From NCBI GenBank assembly GCA_028751875.1, contig CM054138.1:36628748-36692747 (forward strand): 64,000 bases of DNA. Direction: 5' to 3'. Below are positions 1 to 10,931 of this stretch, in pieces; position 1 is the stretch's first letter, and every line of letters begins with the position of its first letter. Under the pieces are notes generated by a model that worked only from the letters and a program-made list of their open reading frames with translations, made no database searches and was not told the DNA's origin. The position numbers and the translations under genes were made by a program. The stretch is from Rapana venosa (lineage: Eukaryota; Mollusca; Gastropoda; Neogastropoda; Muricidae).

Positions 1-895
1 ATTGAATGTAGATTTTCTTTAAGACTAAACTTGCACTTGTTGTGTGACTTCGACGGTGTCAACAAAAAGGACATTTCCCATGTCACATACAACAATTGAC
101 AAAATGCATGCAAACAAACGATTTAAAGATTAGCATGCAAAAATGATGTTTACTTACAGTTTTGGGGCCTCAATTTTTCCACACTTTCGCAACAAGGGAT
201 CCATCACACTAATTTTTATTTCATTGACCTCAATCTATTCGTTTCTTCAAGCGCGCAATAAAAAAAATTTTTAAAAAAAAAATTTATTATCACAACCAAA
301 AACACAAACACTACACTACTTTTTGTTCAGGTTTCTACTGCAATACACTTATGTACATGTCACTTGTCTGCATCCTCTGTCACATGTCACACATAGGTGA
401 CATGGTGTGTGGAAAATCTTGAAACAGTGCTGGTGATAAATAAGTGGCAATTCTCATTGTCTAGTTCATCACCACTATCACTATCACTGTCACAATTTAC
501 AGCAGCATTAATATCTGCTCTTTCCTCTTCATTCAATTCAAACAGGTCAAAATCGTCAAAATTTTTATAAATTTCGTTGTCAGAAAATTGGTCAGCGTCT
601 TCTTCCTCCATTTTGCACAGGACAAATGGCAGAGAAAAAAATAGTGCAAGTAAAGATATTCTCAATTACTAAAAACTACGAACCCAGGAAGTTTACAACA
701 CTCTCGTGGGAAAGGAGAAGCAGTGTTTGCATTAACACAACTATTTACCAGAGTCCTGTTCATGCCAGTTACCCGCATGACTGATCACTCCTTATCACTG
801 GAAAACCAGCTGACAGGACTGAAGGTAGAGAACAGGGCAGAAATTCAGGACGGGGGAAGTAGTTGTCAGCAGATATCCAGTGCTGTAAGGGTTAA
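1..895 (-). mobile_element. 5' end of a piggyBac-type element (runs off the left edge)
   Basis: The right end reads CCAGTGCTGTAAGGGTTAA, so on the minus strand the element begins TTAACCCTTACAGCACTGG, the usual form of a piggyBac terminus with its TTAA target. Inside it a minus-strand ATG at 611 opens a very acidic peptide that includes NFDDFDLFELNEEERAD followed by a DSDSDSGDE run, the kind of acidic N-terminus found on piggyBac transposases. No catalytic domain is in the window, so the rest would lie to the left. The sequence just outside TTAA (from 896) matches a second genomic copy of the flanking repeat at about 49939, which still has an unoccupied TTAA. The assignment rests on the TTAA end and peptide composition only. 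Confidence 0.5.
387..611 (-). CDS. acidic N-terminal exon of a piggyBac-like transposase (partial)
   Basis: Reading from the minus-strand ATG at 611, the peptide is about 74 residues, starts MEEEDADQFSDNE and is dominated by Asp and Glu. The piggyBac end lies 285 bp upstream in the same orientation. An in-frame stop at 387 shows that a donor site or frame change must occur before it if the protein continues. A domain match is not possible on this piece alone. It could also be an unrelated small acidic ORF. Confidence 0.35.
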   Translation of the reverse strand: MEEEDADQFSDNEIYKNFDDFDLFELNEEERADINAAVNCDSDSDSGDELDNENCHLFITSTVSRFSTHHVTYV

Positions 896-1500
896 ATGCT
901 GTTCTCTAATTAGCACATCCTCCTTTAGTGAAGGCATTGGACAGCCTAGCGCATGTCATGTTCACGGTTCTCAAGCCAGGGCTACTTGTCTCGCCTGATC
1001 TACCAGCTCTGAACCTGCTGGGAAACAGCGTCTGAGATCTCCCCAACGATCTCTGTCCAAATCACGTCACTTATTTCTGCAGTACAAGGCCTCTTGGAAG
1101 ATGACATAAATGAAGAGAAACAACAGTGCAGGACGAGCCACTTTATTACGATGATCGCTTGTAGACGTGAATCAGAAAATTATGCCGCCCCTGGGGTGGC
1201 TACCAACGTAATGACTGCCGCGGGAAACTGACGAGGACAAACTACAGTTTCTGTGGTTGGTCAAAAGTGAGGCGTTAGCCAATCAGAAACTCAACGAAGA
1301 ATTTGGGGGAAGTTCGCTTTTTTTTTAGAATAACAAACAGCAGTTTGAGGGGCACTGTTTGTAAAAAACCCCCTTCCTTATTTTTTTGCTTTTGTTTGGG
1401 TGCATGCCCACATCTTTTTTTGTGGAAATTGAAAAAATCGGGAATCCCAAGGGCGCACCTAGAATCAACACTGTATAATTCAAACTTTGCTGCCAACCTC
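896..1500. repeat. dispersed repeat, copy 1 (second copy near 49860-50400)
   Basis: Several blocks match the second copy in the same order: CATCCTCCTTTAGTGAAGG, AATCAGAAAATTATGCC, GAACTACAGTTTCTGTG-like and CTAGAATCAACACTG. From about 1280 this copy becomes homopolymer-distorted while the second copy stays clean, so the comparison measures the damage. It carries no recognised coding region. Confidence 0.7.
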
Positions 1501-3900
1501 TGAAAAATCAAAAAAGGAAAGTACGGGGGTCGGTTTGGGGGGAGGGGTTTTCCCCCTTGAAACTGAACATTTTAAGGGAAAAGGACTTATATTTTTATCT
1601 CCTGAAAAATAGTCAGGAGAGAATATGTGCCGCATTTGAAAAAAAGGGACCGTTGGAAAAAAACCAAAAAATACAATAAAGCTTTTTTTCCCCTTTAAAG
1701 AATAAAAAAATCAGTAGAAAAAACGTTTTTAAAAAATTTTGTTTAGGAAACGAAATGAGGGCCCACCCAGCTCCAAAAAAATTGCTGTACCTTCCTCTGC
1801 CATCTCCCGTAGGTAAATACTATTTATCACCCCCCCAGTAAAAACACTTGTTTATCTTTTGTACTTCGACAATCTAGTCTTAAACCTGCATCCAACTTTA
1901 ATATCCATTTAACTTTCCTGCCCCCTATGACATATGCTTACTAATGAAAAAAAATGCACCAAAGAGAAGCAACTCCACAATCAGTTTTCCACTATAAGAA
2001 AGATTCTTTTTTTGGTTCCCAACTGAAAAAACTGATGCCAAAATTCAAAGACTCGCTGTCCCCCCAAACAAAAATTTTTTTCCCTTTTTTTTGTAATGGT
2101 AAAAGGAGAAGAAAGAAAATAAAAGCCCGTATGAAAGGGACTTTGTTAAAAAACTAATCACGATTGACTAGACTTCTTCACTTAAAAAATTTCTTATGGT
2201 TTAAACTAAGCACAATTACCCCCCAAAACCCCATATATCAACCCCAATCTCCTGCAATAAAAAGGGCTTCCAGGCCTTCCTAAAAGGGAAAACCCCCGTC
2301 GCAAGTGTTGGGAAAAAAGATAGTGAAGTGTGGGTTGTTCCCAGTACTGGTTTTTTGATCTGGTCAATCCGTAGAAAAAAACGGGAACAATCTCAAACGA
2401 TCTGGTTGGTTGGTTTAAATTTTAAGGACAAACTTTTATAAAAAGCGGAATATCACAAAAAACCCCGAAAAAAATGGGAAAAAAGATATGGTTGGCAGCT
2501 AAAATAAGGAATCGTTGGCTTTTTTTTTTTAAAAAATTTTTTAAAAAAATTTTTGTTCCCTTTGCGGGCAGGCAGGGCGGTTTTTTTTTACCCCTTTTGG
2601 GCAGAGAAATTGGCTTCAGAATTGTGAGGGGGTGGTGTCGTTTTTTTTGCCAAATTTTGGTTTGCATACATGGATTTTGATCAAAAAAAGAGAAAAACAT
2701 TCAAAAAAATGAATAAAGAAGAATGTTTTTCCTACCTTGTGCTGATTTTGTCTTTCTTGGATGAATGATGCGGGAAAAACCCCCAAAAAAAAATTTTGAA
2801 AAAACTCCTTTGAAATTTTTAAACACCACACGCCTACTGCAATCACCGGTGCCTAAACCACGCCCCAAAAGTTGCGTGGGAAAGCAAGTGTCCTTGCAGT
2901 AATTAACTTGGCAACATCACACCATAGGAGCTTTCCACAGGGGGTCCTAGGGGGTTACGTCGACCGCCTTTTTACAGGCAACACGGGCTCTTTTTGCCGT
3001 GTATCTATTGGTTTGTGGGACTGGACTTTTTGGGTTCACAGTCTGGCTTTTTTTTGGCACCTTTTCTCTTCCGGGGGGAGAACCCACCTATCAGCTGCCA
3101 GTAGGTCCACCTGTAACCCAAGAGTGCAACCGAGCCTAGGTTTTTCCGAAACATCTTGCGTACAGGAGAAGGCATTGTTGATGGCAATCAAAACCCATAA
3201 CGAGGAGGTACCTCCAGTAATTATGATTTTTTCAAAGTTGAATAGTACCCCCTCATTTGGTCAGCCTTTGTCCACTCCCCATGTTTTCATTAAGATTTAC
3301 AACTGTGGGGCGGACAAAATCTTGCCCCACACTTTTGTCCCATCTTTGAACAACATCCAGGCAGGTGAAAATTTTTGTGGACAGCAATTACACACGTTTA
3401 TCATGCCACCACTGTTCCAAATGTTGCCTTTCTGGGAGAAATGGCTTCCCCTTTTTTCTAAACCGTCGGGGCTTTCATGCCGGCAGGAGCCCTACAGATT
3501 TTATCGAACAGTCGCACAAGCATAGGTCCACTGCAGCAACCCTTCAAAGGACGGAAAAAAAAGTTGTCAAAATAAAGATGGGGTTTTTTCTAAATACTTT
3601 GTGCCACCCTGCTCACCACATCAGTCAGTCCACTTAAACTCCACCAGGTCGCTACCACGTACACGTCAAAGTCGAGAATGAACGGTCTTTGCATCAGCGC
3701 CACCAAAATTTCTTACCCCACTTTTAGGTTTGACAGGCATGTATTGTCTCAAACTACTCTCCTTTGAAAGGTACCATAGCCTCTTCAATCTTATTTTCTC
3801 TCCCTGGAAGAAATTTTGCTGCAAATTTTCTTTGGCCATGGTAAGGAGAGGTCTGATTTGAAAGTCTATCCCTTTTTGGGGCACTGAGGATCAGGCAGGT
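1280..3900. other. homopolymer-distorted sequence, probably unpolished consensus
   Basis: Runs such as AAAAACCCCC and TTTTTTTTT are far too frequent, and homology breaks by small indels. Two comparisons show this is an error pattern rather than biology: the dispersed repeat at 1280-1500 against its clean copy near 50150, and a piggyBac transposase at 2870-3900 readable only by changing frame repeatedly. The part from 1500 to 2870 holds no feature I can identify. Confidence 0.65.
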
Positions 3901-4703
3901 TGTTGTTGTCAAACAAGATGAGATACTCAGAGATTTTTCTGTACTTTCAAAGACAAAATTTGCTAACTCCTTGCAACCGTATCTGTCATCTTGACAGACT
4001 TTCATTTTTTGGGGGCATATTATGAATGCCATAAATGAAATGCCAAAGGCTTTCCCTCCGGCGTGGTTTCACTCCAAAACAGAGAATCGCATTTGTTTTG
4101 CGGCGATTTTGATGCGCACGTACGCTTTTGTTTCATGGGGAAATCCTTTGAAACATCTGTGGAGTAAACATTGATAAAAGAATCAATTGAGAACCCTTTG
4201 ACCTTGGTAAAAAGTTTCGATGTTATCAGTTTGCTGCGAAAGTCCGTAATCGTAATCGGCCGTTTGCAAAGACCGTATTTCACTCGAACTTCGTCATCGT
4301 CTTCGTCCCCCCCACTTCCGGGTCACTCAAGTCCGATGTGTCACGCTACAACTACTTATTCAATTCTGAGCGGGTTGCACTTCCTAAGTTCAGTATCTCG
4401 CAGGGAAAGCCGTGAAAAGGTTCGTCGTCGTCGGTGTCAAAAAAAGTCCGCCATCTTCAAAATTTTCACTTTTTTTCCCCGGTCACTTTCCAAAAACACT
4501 GTAGTCCGCATTTGAAATGAAACCCAAAGACGAACCGGATGAGAACGAGGCGGAAGTCTCGAGCTTTATTTAAAACGAGACTCGATGCGAATCCGCGAAA
4601 ATTTCGATGTTTGAACGCTCAAAAGTGGGGAAACGTTGCGGCGTTTTGGCCGTTGTGCCATGCGGGGTCGGAACGTTTTGGACGTTATCCAGCAAAGGGT
4701 TAA
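2870..4703 (-). mobile_element. decayed piggyBac element, transposase relic
   Basis: The right end reads TATCCAGCAAAGGGTTAA with TTAA at 4700-4703, a piggyBac-type terminus. On the minus strand, transposase pieces follow in order in shifting frames: an acidic stretch near 4460-4300 (MADFFDTDDDEP, then SDPEVGG); KYGLCKRPITITDFRSK at about 4270; FAAKFLPGREN and EEAMVPFKGE at about 3830-3760; SLRQYMPVKPKSGV at about 3720; KADQMRGYYSTLKKS near 3270; then a basic tail QLIGGFSPRKRKGAKKK near 3060. The E-x-M-V-P-F-K-G and K-A-D-Q-M-R-G-Y-Y blocks are hallmarks of the DDE_Tnp_1_7 family. Many frameshifts coincide with the low-quality stretch, so true decay and sequencing error cannot be separated. 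No left terminus could be placed. Confidence 0.65.
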
Positions 4704-4855
4704 GGAATTGATAGTTACACAGCAATACCATCTCAAAGGTAAGGACAAAGTATTCCTGACTAAACTGACAATCTTTTGGCATTAAATCATTGTTTACTTG
4801 AAGCAGCCAAACAAAACCCAAACAAATTTACAACGTTTTAATAATTATGGCTTAC

Positions 4856-4929
4856 CTTTGCGAATGCTCCTCCTTTTGCTCGTCTCTTGCTGGTGATGGT
4901 CCTCCGCTCTCCTCTGGCTTATCCCACGT
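4856..4929 (-). CDS. PNN: pinin, probable exon 3
   Basis: The exon is bounded by a minus-strand acceptor (CTTTCAG) and donor (AAAG/GTAAGC), and its start phase fits exon 2. In the linked frame it begins RRGISQRRAEDHH and reads open to the end. Another frame of the same exon ends KRRAKGGAFAK, which resembles the pinin block that precedes a Ser-Arg-Leu-Gly sequence, while the linked frame does not. Either an indel error sits in the first half of the exon or the similarity is chance. The exon is likely but its frame is uncertain. Confidence 0.5.
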
Positions 4930-5460
4930 CTGAAAGTTTTATTCACATGTTCATAATTCTCATGGTGCTACTATCATGACTTTTTAACAAATCTCAAAAA
5001 AAACAAGAAACAAACGACATTAATACCAAAACCACAAATTACTAATGCACTGATTTCTTTCCATCAGTTTTTAACTTACAAAAAAAGTATTAAAAGAAAC
5101 AATTACAGACACTTCAGCCAATGAAACAGTCATGAATATGTATAATAAATTGGTGGCAGTAGATCACTTTTCCAAATTATACAAAAAACAGCTGCTATGT
5201 ACAATGTTCAATATCCGCCTTTGTTGGTTCCATATCCCTTATTTAAATGAATCAAACTCCTAAAATAAATAAACTGGCCATTGGTTAAAAGAAGTATCAC
5301 TGACTGTGTATATAAAGAAACTTTGAATGAAGTAAACTGTTAAAAAAAAATAACAACCCAAAAACAAAACAAAACAAAAAAACCCACACTTAATCAGAGA
5401 TTAACTTCACATAAAATTTGGGGGTGGGGGATTCACTTTACATTACTCACAAATCTAAAT
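4930..5460. other. pinin intron, no further feature seen
   Basis: AT-rich intronic sequence between exon 3 and a SINE. I see no ORF of interest or repeat beyond simple A-rich runs. Confidence 0.5.
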
Positions 5461-5807
5461 GGGACGGGATAGCTAGAGGTTAGAACATTGCGCTTGCAAT
5501 CTGACGACCCGGGGTTTCGATTCCCGTTAAAGGGGATATTTTCCCCTGGAGTTAACATCAGTGCCGACTCCACTCTCCCCAAAAGTCCTTCGGATGAGAC
5601 TATAAACCGAGGCCCCGTGTGCGAACGCATGCAGAACATCTTGCGCACACGTTAAATCCTGTTCCGCTTTTCGTAAGAGTAGGCCAGTGTGTACCAGTGG
5701 GAACAGATGACAAAATTTACAAAACCGCATACATACGGGGACTGGATGTAAAAAAGCACATACGTGCTTATTCCATTATCCTCGATATAAAAGAATAAAA
5801 TTAAATT
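5461..5807 (+). repeat. tRNA-derived SINE, nearly full length
   Basis: This is the best reference copy of the main SINE family here. It starts with a tRNA-like head: GGATAGCTAGAGGTTAGAAC resembles box A, and GGGGTTTCGATTCCC resembles box B. A body follows with CCTTCGGATGAGACTATAAA, then AAGAGTAGGCC, then TGTAAAAAAGCACA, and an AATAAAATTAAA tail. The same body recurs at least ten times in the window on both strands. It may belong to a known conserved-domain SINE superfamily, but that is not testable here. Confidence 0.85.
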
Positions 5808-6457
5808 GAAAACTTATCTGATGAAAAATTAAGAAACCCATTCTTTGATGTTACAACCGATTCATGACATTTCACTCTGAAATAAATGTGGTGAGATAAC
5901 TATTGCTTAAAAACAAAATAAATCTAGATTTTCTATTTGATGTGGTCAGCTTTAAAAAAAAAAGTGAAAAAAGATCACCACTACTGTACTAGTATAGTAA
6001 GATTGACAGAACCCAATATTCTATCAGGTGTAAAGACAAAATGTAGGGCCTACACTATTTTACTTTTGAACCAAACATATACTGCTTCTAACAGTACAAC
6101 TGTAACTCAGACCTTGAAATTACTTGTTCATTTCTCAAATCTTCATTTAATCTGTAAAAAGATTTTTTTTTTAAAGGTATAACATGTATGGTTTATATAA
6201 CAAACTTCATTACTTTTAATACTTTATGATGATCGGGGAAAATATTTTATTTTTCTAAGTGTGCATTTGTAGAGAACTTTTGGCAATCAGAAATGTAAAA
6301 GTTTTTGTTTAGAACTATCATTTGTCAGGTTCTCGACATTTTTAAAGTACAAAATCTACTATTCCATACCAAAAACCCGAAAGGCCAAAACAAAATTCCT
6401 CACAAAAAACATATAAGAGTAGAACTGGGATTGAAACTTTTGAGTAAGCATACCAAC
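5808..6457. other. pinin intron, no further feature seen
   Basis: AT-rich intronic DNA between a SINE and exon 2. No supported repeat or coding region. Confidence 0.5.
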
Positions 6458-6523
6458 CTTGCAAGACTGAAGAGTCTTCCTCTACCTTTAACTTCCGTTT
6501 GCCGCCCCCTTGCACTCAAAGTC
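6458..6523 (-). CDS. PNN: pinin, exon 2
   Basis: A minus-strand acceptor (GATTTTCAG at its 5' edge) and donor (GCAAG/GTTGGT) bound 66 nt. Exon 1 ends with two bases of a codon and this exon supplies the third, completing Arg. The 21 full codons read TLSARGRQTEVKGRGRLFSLA, and the two last bases carry over to exon 3. The RGRGRL block matches the Gly/Arg-rich segment that follows the N-terminal coiled coil in pinin. The phase match at both ends supports the call, although the exon is short. Confidence 0.65.
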
Positions 6524-6689
6524 CTGAAAATCAAAAGATAAAAAAAAAAACTACTGTGAAATCAGTTGAAAAAGCCATTATTATAATGATGTTTAAGACA
6601 GCAACAAACTACAGAACATAAGCAACAATGCATTTGCTTTGAAGAATCTCTTTACAGCTATCATTAGTCTCTTCCCATAGAAATCTCAC

Positions 6690-7149
6690 CTGTCCGCATC
6701 ACCAACTTCAGTGTCATCAGCCGCCACACCGCACTCAATGACACCCACATGATTCTCCTTAGAACTCCATTTGCTCCAGTCTTTTCTGGCCCTGCTGACT
6801 TCATGGATTCTCATGCCACAGGATTCGGGGATGTCGTTAGTGAGAGAAGCTGGTGGTCTGCTTTTTTTCTTCTCAGTCTTGCCTTGAAAGACAGTCTTCA
6901 TGAGGTCTGTACCTTGGTTTCACAGCGCATGGCCTTACCCTACGTGTCATTCCTTTCATTTATCAATGTAAGAAGTTTTCTTGTTGTTCCTAGTTTGTGT
7001 TGTATGCTTAAGCTTTCATTTGTTCTTTTATCTGTCCAAATGACCCTGAGTAACCTTATAAAAAAACCCACATCTGAGTTGCTTCAATTCTTTTCTTTGT
7101 GTCCAGGATTCACAGCCACATAGCATGATAGGCCATATCAAGCATTTCA
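6690..7149 (-). mobile_element. LINE reverse-transcriptase C-terminal fragment (left part)
   Basis: The minus-strand translation contains KCLIWPIMLCGCESWTQRKE, the stretch after the RT domain in RTE-type ORFs, where YGCESWTL is usual. Near the end come TVFQGKTEKKKSRPPASL and SRARKDWSKWSS, the usual lysine/arginine-rich C-terminal tail. The frame closes with TGA directly after DADR. A piggyBac-type element at 7150-7833 interrupts the element, and the part to its right (7834-8020) continues the LINE. Confidence 0.7.
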
Positions 7150-7833
7150 TTAACCGCTTGACTGCCCCACCCCAGAAATTTTCTGTGACCAAATACATGT
7201 GCGCTCTAAATACCAACAACCCGGAAAATTTCCGGGGTTACAAACCAAAGAAAACAAGCCAGCTTCCTTGACTACAGTTAAAGGGAAAGAACTCCAAAAT
7301 GAGTGAAGATAACTCTCCTGTTGCTTGGCAACATCTAGTTGCAAAAACGATCGTTTTTTTGCTCATATTTTGTGTTATTTTGCATGAATGCTTAGACTGT
7401 TCTTGTTCAAATGGCCGTTGAACATATCAATGACTTTACACAGCTGAAGAAGTGGCAAATAAAATTTTAGATAATCCTGACAATGATGAAAACGATCATG
7501 TATGATTCAGGAGATTGCGCAGATTTAAAAAAAACTGACTGAGATTTTGCCTGGATTTATGTGACGTTATTGAGAATGACAAAAGTGATGAAGAAAGTGT
7601 ATTTTCATGTATTCTTAACATTTTAAAATATATTTTGGTAGTGAAATATCATGCTTACTACTTTGAGCTTGCCTGAAAGCAATCTACGAAATATATACTG
7701 TCATTGGGCAGAATATCAGGATTATTTATTCAGTAATTTCTGAGTAACAGGGACATGAACATAGCAAGTGGTACATAAGAATTTTATTCCCTGGCATACA
7801 GGGTGTACTCGCACTTGGCAGTTAAGAGGTTAA
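7150..7833. mobile_element. short non-autonomous piggyBac-type element
   Basis: It begins TTAACCGCTTGACTGCC and ends GGCAGTTAAGAGGTTAA, an imperfect inverted repeat with 15 of 17 positions matching, with TTAA at both edges. The interior contains CTGAAGAAGTGGCAAATAAA, which on the plus strand gives the AEEVANKILDNPD peptide followed by an acidic run, similar to piggyBac transposase N-termini. No catalytic region is present, so this is a deletion derivative of about 684 bp. A related relic lies at 59340-59850. Confidence 0.75.
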
Positions 7834-8020
7834 ATTAATTTCATTTTCAGCTGGCAAGGAATGCTGTGATCTTTCAAGATGTTGAATCATTCTACTTGTA
7901 CTAGTTGTAGCTATGCCTAATCTTGTTTATATCTTTGATACATGATCCATCATTTGTTTTGACTTTCTCAACTCAACTGACTCCATCGCTGTTGTCATCG
8001 GTAGGAGCTCTACACAATTG
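7834..8020 (-). mobile_element. LINE fragment, right part split by the 7150-7833 element
   Basis: A minus-strand frame reads TRLGIATTSTSRM, matching the segment of RTE-type ORF2 just before the YGCESWT block. It joins in order and orientation with the fragment at 6690-7149 once the TTAA-bounded element between them is removed. Confidence 0.55.
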
Positions 8021-8048
8021 TTGCAATGCCTAAAAGGTTTGCCATCTT

Positions 8049-8521
8049 ATTCTTTTTTTTCTTTTATTCTTTTTATTTTGAGGATAATGGAATATGCACT
8101 CATGTGCTTTCTTCATCCGGTCCCGTGTGTATGCAGTTTTGTCAATTTTGTCATCCGTTCCCACTAGCACACAATGGCCTACTCTTCCGAAAAGCGGAAT
8201 GTGTTTTAATGTGTGCGCAAGATGTTCATCCTGTCCCCATGTGTATGCAGTTTTGTAAATTTGTCATCCGTTCCCACTGGCACACAATGGCCTTCTCTTC
8301 CGAAAAGTGGTTTCATTTCAATTTTCTTCCGAAAATGTGTGCACAAGATGTTCTGCATGGGTTCGCATATGGGACCTCGGTTTATAGTCTCATCCGAAAG
8401 ACTTTTGGGGAGAGTGGAGTCGGCACTTATGTTAACTTTTAACTCCAGAGAAAAAATCCTCTTGAAGAGAATCGAACCCGGGTCAGCAGATCATTAATGC
8501 ATCACTCTAACCACCAGCCCC
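8049..8521 (-). repeat. tRNA-derived SINE with an internal duplication
   Basis: Minus-strand copy of the 5461 family. The head at the right edge (GAATCGAACCCGGGTC, reverse of box B) and the TTTATT tail at the left edge are both present. The segment covering GTATGCAGTTTTGT to the ATGTGTGCGCAAGATG motif occurs twice, at about 8128-8225 and 8237-8350, making the copy about 120 bp longer than the family norm. Confidence 0.8.
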
Positions 8522-8599
8522 CTCCCCCCTCCCCCGTTTAGTGCTCCCCTAAAAGAGCACTAAACTAGAAAAGAATGGAGTGTTCTAATTTGGTCATTT

Positions 8600-9187
8600 C
8601 TGAGAAATGCTCAGTCTCATCTCATATTACTCCTCTCTTGCAATCTCTCCACTGGCTGCCTGTGCCACAGAGAGTGAAGTAAAGATCAATACCCTCAATT
8701 ACAAATGTCTCCACAAAACAGCACCTTGCTACCTCTGTAAATGTCTTCACCTGTACATCCTTTTTGTTCCCTCCGCTCTGCTGCAGATACCCTGTGCTTA
8801 CGAATACCTAGATTCAACAACTGCACCATTGGCCATCGCTCTTTCTCTGTTTCTGGTCCATCAATCTGGAATTACCTCCCTCTCTCCCTTTGTGAAAAGC
8901 CTACTTACGATACTTCTAAATCCAGCCTCAAGACATACCTATTTCAAACATAAGACTTTACCCTATTGTTTCATCTCATAATTATCTGTCCTTGCCTTCA
9001 ATGGCCCAAGTTCCCATCACCCTGCTGAAGCATATAACCTGTGTGTGTGTGTGTGCGCGCGCGTGCATGTGTTAATCATTGTTGGTTGCATGTTTGGGAG
9101 TGGAATGGATGCAAGCGCTTTGATTTGTTTTATTACAAGATATAGCGCTATATAAATTCCATTTATTATTATTAGTATTATTATTAT
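8600..9187 (+). mobile_element. LINE 3' fragment (Jockey/CR1/L2-like C-terminus) with (ATT)n tail
   Basis: In shifting plus frames it reads KINTLNYKCLHKTAPCYL, then SLRSAADTLCLRIPR and SIWNYLPLSLCE, ending SSLKTYLFQT near 8953. This is the well-known C-terminal end of Jockey-superfamily reverse transcriptases (W-N-S-L-P ... F-K-x-x-L-K-T-x-L-F). A GT-rich stretch and the 3' tail follow: TATAGCGCTATATAAATTCC, then repeated ATT. The same tail is found alone near 62940 and inverted near 30900. Confidence 0.75.
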
Positions 9188-9297
9188 AAGGTATCTCAAA
9201 TGGTTGGTTTGTAACATCAATACATGCCATGTTGGCACTTTCTGTTCTATGTGAAGTTTTTACTGATCTATTGCCTATCAATCAATATTTTTTAAGT

Positions 9298-9430
9298 AAA
9301 TGCTCACAACGTCTCTTACTCTTAGCAAAAGAAGCCCCTTAGCAGGTTTGTGAGTGGATTATTAACTATAAATCCTCACAATGTCTCTTAGCAAAAGAAG
9401 CCACTTAGCAGGTTTGTGAGTGGATTATTA
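9298..9430. repeat. tandem duplication, two units of about 66 bp
   Basis: Both units contain CTTAGCAAAAGAAGCC followed by CTTAGCAGGTTTGTGAGTGG and then ATTATTAA. They differ at a few positions. No protein meaning. Confidence 0.85.
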
Positions 9431-10623
9431 ATATAACAGCAATGATTCAGCTTAAAATGATGCTAATATTAGCAACTACAGTGACAATAGAAGTGTTGAG
9501 GACTGGCACATAAAACTCTCTATCCAGTGATCTATGTAGGTGGGGCGAAGTATACTGTATAGTCACGCCCACTGACGATCATCGATACTTGGTGGAAAGA
9601 ATACGATTTTATCCCCATATCTTTGAAACTGAAACGTAAATTCATACAGTTATTGCAATCAAGAGATAAGTATCTAGGCTAAGTAGTGAATGTAGAGATA
9701 ATAATTATGTTGACCAGTGTTTTCCTAAGGAAAGGTACACATGTACGAAGCCACCTGTGCTTTGAAATGCATGCACAGCATGGTCTATGTTTGTTTTTGT
9801 TTTTCTGCAGTGGTAAATAAAGTTTCATCTATATTTAAAACTGTACAGAAAATGTTTCCAGATATTACTTTTTTGGGCACTGGTTTCTCAAAGTTTTGCT
9901 TCATATTAATAGCAAAAGGTTGCAGTTTTGGAGTTGTTTAACAATTTTGTTGTTTACTTCAAACAAACACTTATTTTTGACTCAATAGCTTGGAAAACTA
10001 AAACATTGGCAGTTTATTAACAAACAATAACACTGTGACATTAAAAAGCCATCAATTCAATAGTTTAGAAGTTAGCACTCGTTTTTTCTGCATGCCTGTG
10101 TGTTCATGCAAACCTGGCTGCACAGCTGGGCAGGGGGAGAAAACTCTGGCCATACCTACTGGGTAAAAAGATTTAAAATGTCAGTGGTAGATCAGATATT
10201 TAAATCGATCACAACCACCAGCCAACACGCACATGGCTGACTGATCAAATTATAAGTTTAGGCCTAACGGAGTGGGGCTCAGCTGAAATCACAGATGTTG
10301 AAAAAAAATCCAGACTTCATAAAAATAGCCTTAATACTAATAATAGGGTTCAGAAACTGCTTACAGTTACACCAAGCCAACTCCATTTTTCTTCTTTTAT
10401 TTTTTTTAGTGTGTTGATGCTGCTCCTTTTGATAGTGGTGTTTTTTCGGATCAGAGAAGAAAGGGGTTTTGTTGTTGTTGTTGTATTGGTGTGTTCTTTT
10501 TTTTAATTGCCACATGCAGCATGGCGATTTTCATATACATGTATAAAGTCAGTGTCAAATATCGAGCAAAGCTTATCCAGCAAATAATGCAAACAACATA
10601 TAAAAGATGTAATGAATTCTTAC
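9431..10623. other. pinin intron 1, no further feature seen
   Basis: AT-rich DNA with no supported ORF. It forms the end of the first pinin intron. Confidence 0.5.
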
Positions 10624-10742
10624 CTCAGGTCTGCTGGATCTCTGCCGGTTAATTTCTTTATGTTTTCATTGACATCTTTCAGTTTGTCTTTTGCTTTTTC
10701 GATTTCATTTTGCAAAATTTTCATTCCACGTACCTCCGCCAT
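10624..10742 (-). CDS. PNN: pinin, exon 1 with start codon
   Basis: Pinin is a nuclear protein linked to the exon-junction complex and splicing, and to cell-adhesion gene control. The minus strand opens MAEVRGMKILQNEIEKAKDK and ends KKLTGRDPADL, closely matching the start of pinin in other animals (coiled coil, then K-L-T-G-R-D-P). The start codon is at 10742, with an in-frame TAA 6 nt upstream. The donor AG/GTAAGA at 10623 leaves two bases of an Arg codon, which exon 2 completes. Only about the first 87 of several hundred residues are seen in the window. The downstream coiled coil, the glutamine/glutamate-rich part and the RS-like tail are missing. The gene faces away from TRAPPC6B, 4.4 kb to its right. 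Confidence 0.85.
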
Positions 10743-10931
10743 TTTAACCAAATACGGCAGTGACAGGTTTATCTGATTACCAGAATGGCGATAAAATCAA
10801 ACCAAGTAAAATAAATTCAAATATTTTTAATTCGATTATAATACATAAACACCAATGCAAATTTTACATTCAGTCCCTACCGCCTAGTATCATGATAGAA
10901 ATACACACACACAATTTTTAAAACTGCATTT

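Noticed and set aside
2872..3525. 217-residue plus-strand ORF
   Set aside because: It is the antisense shadow of the decayed piggyBac transposase on the minus strand.
6686..6901. Candidate pinin exon
   Set aside because: It has a GT donor-like end, but the frame reads as the C-terminus of a LINE, stops at once, and its phase does not fit exon 1.
9298..9430. Possible CRISPR-like repeat
   Set aside because: Only two adjacent units without spacers, in an animal genome.
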